Assembly: GCA_905210905.1 (NCBI GenBank)
Contig: CAJLYQ010000064.1
Span: 1 to 10,427 of the forward strand
Origin: an uncultured Christensenella sp.
Lineage (GTDB): Bacteria > Bacillota > Clostridia > Christensenellales > DTU072
Direction: 5' to 3'
Length of the DNA: 10,427 bases
Both the position numbers and the translations under genes were made by a program. The notes beneath the pieces are model-generated. The model worked only from the letters and a program-made list of their open reading frames with translations. It ran no database searches and was not told the origin of the DNA. This document shows, piece after piece, positions 1 to 6,818 of this stretch (the first letter of the stretch is position 1; the number at the start of each line of letters is the position of its first letter).

Positions 1-259
1 CTGTTATCGCGATTTTCTTTTTATTTTCGTAGTCGTATTTCTTTGAAAGCACCAAAGTTATTGCACTTGCACCAATTCCAGAAGAACCCCATATTAAAAT
101 CTCTAGAATAATATAAGCTGTAAAAGAACCTGTTTCGTTCGCTTTATTAGGAAGATTGGGAAAAACTGAAAACTTAAGAATAACAGCTATTACCAATATA
201 GCAAAAGCAACGATAGATATTATTATGCAACTCCTCTTTAATTTTATATCCTCATTCAT
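1..259 (-). CDS. Small membrane protein, C-terminus beyond window
   Basis: Reading leftward from ATG at 259, 86 codons are open to the window edge, so the gene is partial. A good ribosome binding site, AAGGAG at 273-268, lies 8 nt before the ATG and supports this start. The product starts MNEDIKLKRS, has a strongly hydrophobic segment at about residues 11-31 (start of helix IIISIVAFAILVIAVIL), a short polar loop containing FPNLPNKANETGS, a second hydrophobic segment at about 47-70, and then a charged stretch (KKYDYENKKK). This predicts two transmembrane helices with a positively charged N-terminus and a charged tail. I do not recognise a family. GC is about 33%, well below neighbouring genes, which could mean recent acquisition or just membrane-protein composition. 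It follows rlmD on the same strand after 60 nt. I see no strong promoter of its own, so co-transcription with rlmD is possible. Confidence 0.7.
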   Translation of the reverse strand, partial: MNEDIKLKRSCIIISIVAFAILVIAVILKFSVFPNLPNKANETGSFTAYIILEILIWGSSGIGASAITLVLSKKYDYENKKKIAIT

Positions 260-319
260 TTTAATCACTCCTTGAAAACGAATATGATTTCAAAACAAAT
301 AATAATCGCTATCAACTAA

Positions 320-2038
320 TTATATTATCCCAAAATGTTTCAACGCATCCTTGATCGCTTCTATCATCTTTTCCGATGGATGTTGACGAGGACGCTTAAG
401 TTCTTCGACGGCGTTAGGCGCGTCGTACATCGGCAAGCCGTAACTACGTTTGACTTCGGCGATATAGGCGGTGTGGACTTTGAAACCGTACTTCTCTTCC
501 ACATAGGCTTGGATCATTTTATAAGTTACGCGCTCCGCTGGTTTATAGGTTTGGGCGTTCTTTAATAGGGTATCCGTTTGGATACTGTTGTCCTTGTCGA
601 AGTCAACTTTAACTACGATATGACTGTCCGGAATTTTGTGGGAAAGTTGAACCAGCGTCTCAACGTGTTTGGTTTGGGGAAACATATCGTACGGGGTGAC
701 GTAGTTTATTTCGTAACCCGATTCGGCGAGAATCTTCAGGTCGCGCGTGAGCGTCGCGGGATTGCAACTTATATAGTAGAGCGTGTGCGCGGTTTTTATT
801 CCGCCGATTGCGCGCAAAACTCTTTCGTCGCACCCTTTTCTCGGCGGATCGAGAATAATATTCAAACTTCGATTTGTCGTATTTTCGGTTAATTCGTCGG
901 ATAAAACCTTATTTTTCTTAAGTTTTTCGATAAGTAAAGGAACTTCGATCGCCGCGTCGCCGTTTATATTTACGATCGAATCGGCAAGCCCGTTCTTTTT
1001 TGCAAGCGCGTTGCCGTCCGCAGTTGCTTCTTTTACGATTTCCACGTTGTAGACCTTTGCTCCGCGTTTTGCCATAACCGCGCCCAAAGTGCCGACGCCG
1101 GCGTAAGCGTCGATTACTATCGGACTAACGCACTTTTCGCCGATTTCGTCGATAATGCGCAAATAGATTTTATCACGGATTTCGTCGTTAAGTTGCAAAA
1201 ACGAAAACGGGTTTATTTCTACTTTTACGCCGAGAATTTCCGTTTCGGTTTTTCTCTCTTTTATCGGGAAAAGCGTTTTTCCTAAAATCACGTTGTCGTG
1301 TTCGGTTTTTACCGAATTGTAAAGCGCGAATTTTTCGCCGATTGCGTCCGTAAGGCGTTCCACCAAGTCTTTTTCAAAAGGTAGTTTTTTCTCGTTCGTT
1401 ACTACAACCAAACAAAATTCTTCGCCGATTTTTCTTGCGACCATATGGCGAAGCAGTCCGCTTTTCTTGCCGTCTTCGTATGCGGTAAGCGCGTGGTTTT
1501 TTGCAAAATCAAGAAAAACCTTAATCAGCGTTTCTACCCATTCTCCGTGCAAAAAGCATTTTGTGACGGACACGATTTTATGGCTGTTTTCACGGAAAAA
1601 TCCCATTGCGATTTCACCGTTTACCACGCCGAAAGGAAGTTGAATTTTGTTTCTGTAACCGAGCGGCGTAGAGCAAGGCACGACGTCGTCGACTTCGACG
1701 GAAAGTCCCGCGTTTTTGCGGAGCAAGGCAATCAGGTTGTCTTTTTTGATTTTAAGTTGTTCGTCGTACCTTAGGTGCATCAGATCGCAACCGCCGCAAC
1801 GGGTAAAACGGTTGCATACGGGTTTAACTCGTTTGTCCGAAGGAACGAGAACTTCTTTAAGTTCGCAAAAAACGAGATTTTTCTTGTTGACGTGAATTAT
1901 TTTCGCGCGTACACGTTCGCCGACTGCGGCAAAAGGGATAAAAAAGACGTAGTTTTCGCATTTTGCCACGCCTTCGCCGCTTGCGCCGTACCCGGTAACG
2001 TCGATTTCCACAATATCGTCTTGTTTGAAAAGTGCCAT
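320..2038 (-). CDS. rlmD: 23S rRNA (uracil-C5)-methyltransferase, RlmD/RlmCD type
   Basis: The enzyme uses S-adenosylmethionine to methylate C5 of uridine in 23S rRNA (U1939 for RlmD; in some Bacillota a single RlmCD enzyme also modifies U747). Numbering is from ATG 2038, giving 572 aa. An N-terminal TRAM RNA-binding domain (about 1-65) is followed by four Fe-S cysteines in the RumA pattern (C75, C81, C84 and C161), the SAM motif DAYAGVGTLG (310-319), LDPPRKGCD (396-404), the catalytic cysteine in SCNPATLTRD (C425) and the general base in HVETLVQLS (E460). The family usually ends just after this last motif. Here about 105 more residues follow, including HTAYIAEVKRSYGL and a terminal DALKHFGII (see findings). 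Start choice: upstream in-frame TTG 2059 and ATG 2056 lie at or upstream of the -10 element, so ATG 2038 is preferred. No Shine-Dalgarno is visible. Whether it modifies one or both uridines cannot be told from sequence. Confidence 0.93.
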   Translation of the reverse strand: MALFKQDDIVEIDVTGYGASGEGVAKCENYVFFIPFAAVGERVRAKIIHVNKKNLVFCELKEVLVPSDKRVKPVCNRFTRCGGCDLMHLRYDEQLKIKKDNLIALLRKNAGLSVEVDDVVPCSTPLGYRNKIQLPFGVVNGEIAMGFFRENSHKIVSVTKCFLHGEWVETLIKVFLDFAKNHALTAYEDGKKSGLLRHMVARKIGEEFCLVVVTNEKKLPFEKDLVERLTDAIGEKFALYNSVKTEHDNVILGKTLFPIKERKTETEILGVKVEINPFSFLQLNDEIRDKIYLRIIDEIGEKCVSPIVIDAYAGVGTLGAVMAKRGAKVYNVEIVKEATADGNALAKKNGLADSIVNINGDAAIEVPLLIEKLKKNKVLSDELTENTTNRSLNIILDPPRKGCDERVLRAIGGIKTAHTLYYISCNPATLTRDLKILAESGYEINYVTPYDMFPQTKHVETLVQLSHKIPDSHIVVKVDFDKDNSIQTDTLLKNAQTYKPAERVTYKMIQAYVEEKYGFKVHTAYIAEVKRSYGLPMYDAPNAVEELKRPRQHPSEKMIEAIKDALKHFGII

Positions 2039-2040
2039 AA

Positions 2041-2076
2041 CGGCAAAAGTATACATCAAAACACGGTTTTTTTCAA
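2041..2076 (-). promoter_or_regulatory. rlmD promoter, near-leaderless
   Basis: On the minus strand TTGAAA (2076-2071), a 17-nt spacer and TATACT (2053-2048) form a near-consensus sigma-A promoter. The expected transcription start, seven bases after the -10, is about 2041, only three bases before ATG 2038. That leaves no room for a ribosome binding site. The start position is predicted, not measured. Confidence 0.7.
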
Positions 2077-2093
2077 GTATTAGCGACCCGCGT

Positions 2094-2129
2094 TTGATTT
2101 TGGCGGAAAATTTTGTTAAACTAAAACTA
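2094..2129 (+). promoter_or_regulatory. Promoter of YpsC-like gene, leaderless
   Basis: TTGATT (2094-2099), a 17-nt spacer and TAAACT (2117-2122), the latter preceded by TG at 2114-2115 (extended -10, TGnTAAACT). The predicted transcription start is 2129, exactly the A of the ATG. The sequence before the ATG has no Shine-Dalgarno. It is divergent from the rlmD promoter, with the two -35 elements only 17 bp apart. Confidence 0.65.
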
Positions 2130-3256
2130 TGAGCGACTACAAAATTACCGTAACCGCCGCTTCGGGCGTGGAAGGTATCGTTAAAAACGAACTGAAAAAA
2201 CTGGGGTTTCCCGCTTGTCGCGCCATCGACGGCGGAATAACTCTCGACGGAACCGCGTCGGACGTCGCAAAACTCAATATGTTTCTCCGTTGCGCCGACC
2301 GCGTTTACATAACGATCGCGTCTTTTCGCGCGGAAACTTTTAACGAACTTTTCGACGGAATTGCAACTCTTCCGCTGTGGGAGATTTTCCCGTTTAACGC
2401 AAAAATTCTCGTCAACGGCAAATGCAGAAAAAGCAAACTATTTGCCGTTTCCGACTGTCAAAGCATTGTAAAAAAAGCCGTTCTTACCGCTTTGGGAAGA
2501 AAATACAAACGTTCGTTTTTCCCGGAAAACGGCGAAACTTACCGAGTAGAATTCGTTATTTCTTCGGACGAAGCGACGATTTATCTTAACACTTCGGGCG
2601 ACGGACTGCATAAACGCGGTTGGCGCGACCTGGTTTACGAAGCACCGATTAAGGAAACGCTCGCCTGCGCAATGCTCGAATTAAGCGATTTTTCTTCGGA
2701 AAATCCGTTTTGCGACCCGTTTTGCGGCAGCGGAACGATAATAATCGAGGCGGCAAGAAAAGCGCTCGGCATTGCTCCCGGTTTAGACAGAAGTTTTGAT
2801 TATCAAAAATGGGATTTTTTCGACGAAAACGCTTATAAAACGGCAAAAGAAGAGGCTCTCGACGGAATAAAAACGGACAATAATTTGCATTTTTACGGTT
2901 CGGACATCAACCCGAAAGCGATTTCGCTCGCCGTTCGTCACGCCGCCCGAGCCGGGGTTAAGGACAAAATTCATCTGCAAACGATGGACGTAAGCGATTT
3001 TCGCTGTTCGAAAAAGGACGGTTGTATCGTCACTAATCCGCCGTACGGCGAAAGATTGTTGAGCGCGAAAGAAGCCGCCGCGGTTTATTCTTCTCTCGGA
3101 AAAACCTGGAAATCGCTTGATAACTGGAGTTTGTTCGTCATTACAAGCGCGCCGAATTTTGAAAAAAGTTTGGGCAAAAAGTGCGATAAAAACAGAAAAC
3201 TGTATAACTCCGGGCTGGAATGTCGGTTGTACGAGTATTTTAAGGAAAGAAAATAA
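2129..3256 (+). CDS. THUMP-domain rRNA guanine-N2 methyltransferase, YpsC/RlmL-type
   Basis: 375 aa, close to the usual length of the stand-alone Bacillota YpsC proteins, which correspond to the N-terminal half of E. coli RlmL (23S rRNA m2G2445). An N-terminal ferredoxin-like plus THUMP RNA-binding region occupies about residues 1-155. The family signature LHKRGWR (160-166) comes next, then the SAM-binding motif DPFCGSGT (196-203), the acidic motif II residue D259 in YGSDINP, and the catalytic NPPYGERL (303-310). NPPY followed by GERL is typical of the RNA guanine-N2 methylases (COG0116) rather than DNA methylases. It is divergent from rlmD, so the two genes form a ribosome-modification pair with a common control region. 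ATG 2129 is the only plausible start, since the predicted transcript begins there. No terminator is seen before the ferredoxin promoter. The exact rRNA target is inferred from family membership. Confidence 0.92.
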   Translation: MSDYKITVTAASGVEGIVKNELKKLGFPACRAIDGGITLDGTASDVAKLNMFLRCADRVYITIASFRAETFNELFDGIATLPLWEIFPFNAKILVNGKCRKSKLFAVSDCQSIVKKAVLTALGRKYKRSFFPENGETYRVEFVISSDEATIYLNTSGDGLHKRGWRDLVYEAPIKETLACAMLELSDFSSENPFCDPFCGSGTIIIEAARKALGIAPGLDRSFDYQKWDFFDENAYKTAKEEALDGIKTDNNLHFYGSDINPKAISLAVRHAARAGVKDKIHLQTMDVSDFRCSKKDGCIVTNPPYGERLLSAKEAAAVYSSLGKTWKSLDNWSLFVITSAPNFEKSLGKKCDKNRKLYNSGLECRLYEYFKERK

Positions 3257-3269
3257 ATAATTATATTTA

Positions 3270-3306
3270 TTGACATTTGTCGAGAGTCAATGATATAATA
3301 GTGTAA
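3270..3306 (+). promoter_or_regulatory. Ferredoxin promoter (full consensus)
   Basis: TTGACA (3270-3275), an 18-nt spacer and TATAAT (3294-3299), preceded by TG at 3291-3292 to make an extended -10. The predicted start is about 3306, leaving a 27-nt leader that carries AAAGGAG at 3315-3321. A small dyad, TTGAC (3270-3274) and GTCAA (3286-3290), overlaps the -35 and spacer and could be an operator, though it may be chance. Such a promoter suggests strong expression. Confidence 0.8.
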
Positions 3307-3332
3307 ATTCTAATAAAGGAGATTTTGGTATT

Positions 3333-3503
3333 ATGGCATATGTAATCGGTGACAACTGCGTAAGTTGCGGTACCTGTGCGGAAACTTGCCCCGTAGGCGC
3401 AATCAGCGAAGGCGCGGATAAGTACGTAATCGACGCTGATCAATGCATCAGTTGCGGAAGTTGTGCGGAAGTTTGTCCTTGCAGCACCATCAGCGAAGAA
3501 TAA
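3333..3503 (+). CDS. 2[4Fe-4S] ferredoxin, clostridial type
   Basis: 56 aa, the usual size of clostridial low-potential ferredoxins, which carry electrons between oxidoreductases, hydrogenases and similar enzymes in the cytoplasm. The first cluster motif is C9-x2-C12-x2-C15-x3-C19-P and the second is C38-x2-C41-x2-C44-x3-C48-P, giving the eight ligands for two [4Fe-4S] clusters. Each is followed by a hydrophobic-Ser stretch (VGAIS, CSTIS), which shows the internal gene duplication. One oddity is a ninth cysteine, C50, directly after C48-P49, where the family usually has Val. AAAGGAG lies 11 nt before the ATG. The gene is its own transcription unit between a consensus promoter and a strong terminator. 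It is too short for many ORF callers, but the motifs leave little doubt. Confidence 0.96.
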   Translation: MAYVIGDNCVSCGTCAETCPVGAISEGADKYVIDADQCISCGSCAEVCPCSTISEE

Positions 3504-3518
3504 TTTTTACTAAACAAC

Positions 3519-3560
3519 AAAAAAATAAACCCGCCCTTAATAAGGCGGGTTTATTTTTTT
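3519..3560. terminator. Bidirectional intrinsic terminator
   Basis: A long stem pairs AAAAATAAACCCGCC (3521-3535) with GGCGGGTTTATTTTT (3544-3558) around an 8-nt loop. Seven T lie at 3554-3560 and seven A at 3519-3525, so it has a U-tract in both directions. It ends the ferredoxin transcript 16 nt after its stop and can also stop the convergent aminopeptidase transcript, whose stop is at 3637. Confidence 0.9.
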
Positions 3561-3636
3561 ACTCTTTTCGTTTTTTATCGACGTTCAAACGTGGTTTGTT
3601 TGCCCAAAACGGCATTCGGTCGATAAGTAAAAGCGG

Positions 3637-4998
3637 TTATTTTACGAAAGAAGCGAACGCTCTGTGCGCTTCGTAAAGGTCCGCTTTGGAGATAAGTTCG
3701 TACGGGGCGTGCATACTGAGCACGGGTACGCCTACGTCTACGGTGTCGATATTGTAGTTGGCAAGGAATTTCGCTACCGTGCCGCCGCCGCCGAGATCCA
3801 CTCTGCCGAGTTCCGCGGTTTGCCAAACGACTTCGTCTTCGGCGAACTTTTTACGCAGGAAAGCGATGAATTCCGCAGACGCGTCGTTACTGCCGCTCTT
3901 TCCGCGAGAACCGGTGAACTTGCACATCGCTACGCCGTTGTTTGCAAAGGACGCGTTGTTTTCTTCGAAAACGTCCGCATAGCAGGGGTCGTAAGTAGCG
4001 GTTACGTCGGCGGACAAACATTTGCTGTTTGCTCTGACTACCGCGCTGTTTACTTCGTAAGAAGCGGCGATTGCGTCGATTACGTCTTTAATAAGGATAC
4101 ATTGCATACCGGTGTTGCCTTCGCTGCCGATTTCTTCCTTGTCGGCAAGTATGGTGATAATCGTTTTGTCGGTCTCCGTTTCGAGAGTAGCGGTGATTTC
4201 GGGGTATGCGCAAACTCTGTCGTCGTGGCCGTATCCGGCGATGAACGAGCGGTCGAAACCTACGTCGCGCGCCTTGAGAGCGGGGACGGCTTCGATTTCC
4301 GCACTGAGAAAATCTTCTTCGGTAATGCCGTATTTTTCGTTGAGTATTTTCAAAACGTTGAGTTTTACGGCGTTTTTGTCTTCGTCTTCAACGGGTATAG
4401 AACCTACGATAAGGTTGAGTTTTTCGGCGTTAAACGCTTCGGAAACTTTTTTCGTCGCTTGTTCTTGCGAAAGATGGGGGAGAAGATCGGTTATGTAGAA
4501 AATCGGGTCGCTTTCTTCTTCGCCGACGTTGATCGTAACCACGTTGCCGTCTTTAAGCGCGATTACGCCGTGCAAAGCAAGCGGAACGGTGAGCCACTGA
4601 TACTTTTTGATGCCGCCGTAGTAGTGCGTCTTCAGATAGGCAAGTTCGTTTTTCTCGTAAAGGGGTACTTGCTTAAGGTCAAGTCTGGGACTGTCGACGT
4701 GCGCGACGAGAATTCTTACCCCGTATTTCGCTACGTCCGCAGTGCCTGCCTTTATAATAAACAATCCTTTGCCGCGGTTGTTATAATAAAGTTTGTCTCC
4801 GGGTTTGATTTTGTCGCCGAGTTCGTAGGGCTTGTATCCCGCGTTTTCTACCATAGCGATGGATTCTTCCACGACTTCCCTTTCGGTTTTGCCGTTGTCT
4901 ATAAACGTCTTGTAACCTTCGCCGTAAGCGAAAATCGCTTCCTTCTTCTTTTCGTCGGCGCCGGCGTATACGTTCTGTCTTTTATAAGTCAATTCCAT
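3637..4998 (-). CDS. M18 family zinc aminopeptidase (aminopeptidase 1)
   Basis: 453 aa, normal for M18 (COG1362, LAP4/aspartyl-type) metallo-aminopeptidases. These cytosolic, usually large oligomeric enzymes remove N-terminal residues from peptides using two metal ions. Family landmarks appear in order: H100 and D102 in AHVDSPRLD, D259/D260 in GYGHDDRV, E288/E289 in DKEEIGSEG (general base and metal ligand), the SADV segment with D331, and the C-terminal H430 in SMHAPYE. The lid and oligomerisation domain lies between the first two. No signal peptide or membrane segment is present, so it should be cytoplasmic. GAGGTGG lies just upstream of ATG 4998, 4 nt away, and supports the start. The gene is monocistronic and convergent with the ferredoxin. 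Substrate preference (acidic or broad) cannot be read from the sequence. A long open frame exists on the opposite strand, but it is a shadow. Confidence 0.95.
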   Translation of the reverse strand: MELTYKRQNVYAGADEKKKEAIFAYGEGYKTFIDNGKTEREVVEESIAMVENAGYKPYELGDKIKPGDKLYYNNRGKGLFIIKAGTADVAKYGVRILVAHVDSPRLDLKQVPLYEKNELAYLKTHYYGGIKKYQWLTVPLALHGVIALKDGNVVTINVGEEESDPIFYITDLLPHLSQEQATKKVSEAFNAEKLNLIVGSIPVEDEDKNAVKLNVLKILNEKYGITEEDFLSAEIEAVPALKARDVGFDRSFIAGYGHDDRVCAYPEITATLETETDKTIITILADKEEIGSEGNTGMQCILIKDVIDAIAASYEVNSAVVRANSKCLSADVTATYDPCYADVFEENNASFANNGVAMCKFTGSRGKSGSNDASAEFIAFLRKKFAEDEVVWQTAELGRVDLGGGGTVAKFLANYNIDTVDVGVPVLSMHAPYELISKADLYEAHRAFASFVK

Positions 4999-5024
4999 AA
5001 AACCACCTCGTAACTTTTAACTAA

Positions 5025-5060
5025 TATGAATATTATATCACATTTTTTCCGAAAAGCAAG
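5025..5060 (-). promoter_or_regulatory. Aminopeptidase promoter
   Basis: On the minus strand TATAAT (5037-5032) is preceded by TG at 5040-5039, giving an extended -10. The -35 is weak: TTGCTT (5059-5054) at 16-nt spacing. The predicted start is about 5025, with a 26-nt leader containing the ribosome binding site. Confidence 0.6.
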
Positions 5061-5121
5061 CGGTTGCATAGCGTAATAACGAAAACGAACGTCAAACTGG
5101 GAGAAAAAAACCTTTTTATTG

Positions 5122-5180
5122 AACGGGCGAACAAAAACGAACGCCGCTTAAAACGGGCAAAAATGCCGAATGCGGCGGTT
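5122..5180. repeat. Inverted and direct repeats upstream of the redox operon
   Basis: Within the 293-bp space between the aminopeptidase and the redox operon, CGCCGC (5142-5147) can pair with GCGGCG (5172-5177). Inside it GGCA (5156-5159) pairs with TGCC (5164-5167) around AAAA. AACGGGC occurs twice, at 5122-5128 and 5152-5158. This lies upstream of the predicted operon promoter (5219-5254) and has no T-run after it, so it is neither an evident terminator nor part of the leader. It could be a regulator site or chance. The rest of this gap shows only the two divergent promoters. Confidence 0.3.
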
Positions 5181-5218
5181 AAAAGTACAAAAAAATGGAA
5201 AAAAATCAAAAATCGGTA

Positions 5219-5254
5219 TTGACTTAGGGGAAAAACCGCAATACAATTAAGACA
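5219..5254 (+). promoter_or_regulatory. Promoter of the redox operon
   Basis: TTGACT (5219-5224), a 17-nt spacer and TACAAT (5242-5247). The predicted transcription start is about 5254, followed by a short A-rich leader with AAAGGAG at 5276-5282, nine bases before the ATG at 5292. Confidence 0.75.
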
Positions 5255-5291
5255 AAAGAAATAAAAATCTTATGTAAAGGAGAAGAAAAAT

Positions 5292-6818
5292 ATGGACAAC
5301 AAATACGACGTTATCGTTGTAGGCGCGGGTAACGGCGGTCTTGCCGCCGCGGCGAACACCGCCAAAGCCGGGTTAAAAACGCTGCTGCTCGAAAAGCACA
5401 ATCTGCCCGGCGGTTGCGCTACTAGTTTCAGGCGCGGCAGGTTCGAATTCGAACCGTCCCTTCACGAACTTTGCTCGGTAGGCAATGCGGAAAAACCGGA
5501 TTCGGTTTATAAAATCTTCGATTCGCTCGGCGCGAAAATCGACTGGAGATACGAGTTCGATCCGTACAGAACCATCGTTAAAGGACCGAACGGCTACGAC
5601 GTGAGAGTTAAAGGCGGCGTGGACGGATATATCGATTCTATCGAAAAAGCCGTGCCGGGAAGCAGAGAAAGCGTCAAAAAATTCTTCGATCTTTTCCCGA
5701 AAATCGGACAGGCGCTTGATTATATTATTAAAAAGAAAGGGAAACCGAACGGCTTGGTTATGATTACCAAACACGCCGATTTTATGAAACTTGCGTCGCA
5801 CTCCGTAGAAGACGTTATGATCGCTCTCGGGATTCCGGAAAAGGCGCGCAACATAATAAACACTTACTGGGGGTATCTGGGAGTTCCTACGGACGAACTT
5901 CTCTGTATGCACTATATGAGTATGCTTATGGGGTATCTTGAAGACGGCGCGGCAATGCCGTATAAACGCTCGCACGAACTCTCGCTTGCTTTGTGCGACG
6001 TTATTTATAAGAACGGCGGAAAGATTTTCTACAACAGCGAAGTTACGAAGTTTTTGTACAACGAAGACGGCTCGGTAGCGGGCGTTGTCGCCGGAGGCAA
6101 AGAGTATTACGCTAAGGAAGTCATTTCCAACGTTATCGCAAACAACGTTTATAATCGTTCGGATAAGAAGTTCGTACCCGAAAAGAATATGAAACTCGCC
6201 AACGCGCGTAGTTTCGGCATATCGGTAGCGACTATTTATTTAGGGCTTGACTGCACCGCGGACGAACTCGGAGTGGAAGACTATACCGTTTTCGTAGCAG
6301 AAGATCCTAATCCGAGAAAACAGAACGACGAGAGAGGAAAGGGCGGTTTTTATATAGTGAACTGCCTTAACAAGGTTATTCCCGATTCGTCGCCCGAAGG
6401 AACTTGCACGCTGTTCTTTACCATTCCGCTTTACGGCTCGGATATACCGAAAGATCTGAAAGCGGAAGAGTACAAGAAGTACAAGAACGCGATTGCGAAG
6501 AAGTATATAGAAGACTACGAAAAAACGATGGGTATGGATATTACGTCGCATATCGAAGAAATTTCCGTCGCTACGCCGGTTACGTTTGCAAGGTATCTCG
6601 GCACGCCGGAAGGCACGATTTACGGCTACCGTTCGTCCGGCTGGGACAACATTCTCGTAAGAACGAGTTCGGAAAAATCGGATAACGAGATCGAAGGGCT
6701 GAGTTTCTGCGGCGGACACGCCATAAGAGGCGACGGGTACAGTTGCGCTTATATTACCGGCGATACCGTGGGCAAACGCGTCGCGAAAAAGTTGACCGAA
6801 GAAGGAGGTAACAAATAA
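5292..6818 (+). CDS. FAD-dependent oxidoreductase, phytoene dehydrogenase/CrtI-like (COG1233)
   Basis: 508 aa, the normal length for the CrtI/CRTISO/retinol-saturase flavoprotein group. The N-terminal Rossmann motif GAGNGG (11-16) follows the beta strand YDVIVV, and E34 (LLLEKH) would bind the adenosine ribose. PGGCATSF (39-46) is the next conserved turn of the family, and the C-terminal FAD segment is FCGGHAIRGDGYSCAYITG, about 472-490. No signal peptide is present. Family members desaturate, saturate or isomerise C=C bonds in hydrophobic polyenes or lipids. No crtB, crtE or other carotenoid gene is in view, so carotenoid synthesis is not supported here. The gene is translationally coupled to a flavin/[2Fe-2S] reductase, so I infer that it exchanges electrons with that partner, probably acting as a reductase in an anaerobe. 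Its substrate is unknown. Confidence 0.9.
   Translation: MDNKYDVIVVGAGNGGLAAAANTAKAGLKTLLLEKHNLPGGCATSFRRGRFEFEPSLHELCSVGNAEKPDSVYKIFDSLGAKIDWRYEFDPYRTIVKGPNGYDVRVKGGVDGYIDSIEKAVPGSRESVKKFFDLFPKIGQALDYIIKKKGKPNGLVMITKHADFMKLASHSVEDVMIALGIPEKARNIINTYWGYLGVPTDELLCMHYMSMLMGYLEDGAAMPYKRSHELSLALCDVIYKNGGKIFYNSEVTKFLYNEDGSVAGVVAGGKEYYAKEVISNVIANNVYNRSDKKFVPEKNMKLANARSFGISVATIYLGLDCTADELGVEDYTVFVAEDPNPRKQNDERGKGGFYIVNCLNKVIPDSSPEGTCTLFFTIPLYGSDIPKDLKAEEYKKYKNAIAKKYIEDYEKTMGMDITSHIEEISVATPVTFARYLGTPEGTIYGYRSSGWDNILVRTSSEKSDNEIEGLSFCGGHAIRGDGYSCAYITGDTVGKRVAKKLTEEGGNK

Noticed and set aside
3578..3624. ATCGAC...GTCGAT pairing and the ACGTTCAAACGT palindrome after the aminopeptidase
   Set aside because: Distant six-base arms without a T-run. 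The strong terminator at 3519-3560 explains termination.
3664..5013. 449-codon open frame on the plus strand opposite the aminopeptidase
   Set aside because: The minus-strand frame carries all M18 metal ligands and a good ribosome binding site. The plus-strand frame has low-complexity Val/Phe-rich sequence, no recognisable domain and no ribosome binding site, and is a mirror of host codon use.
5292..6818. Carotenoid biosynthesis gene (crtI)
   Set aside because: Only the broad flavoprotein family fits. No phytoene synthase or prenyl synthase gene is near, and a dedicated reductase partner is atypical.
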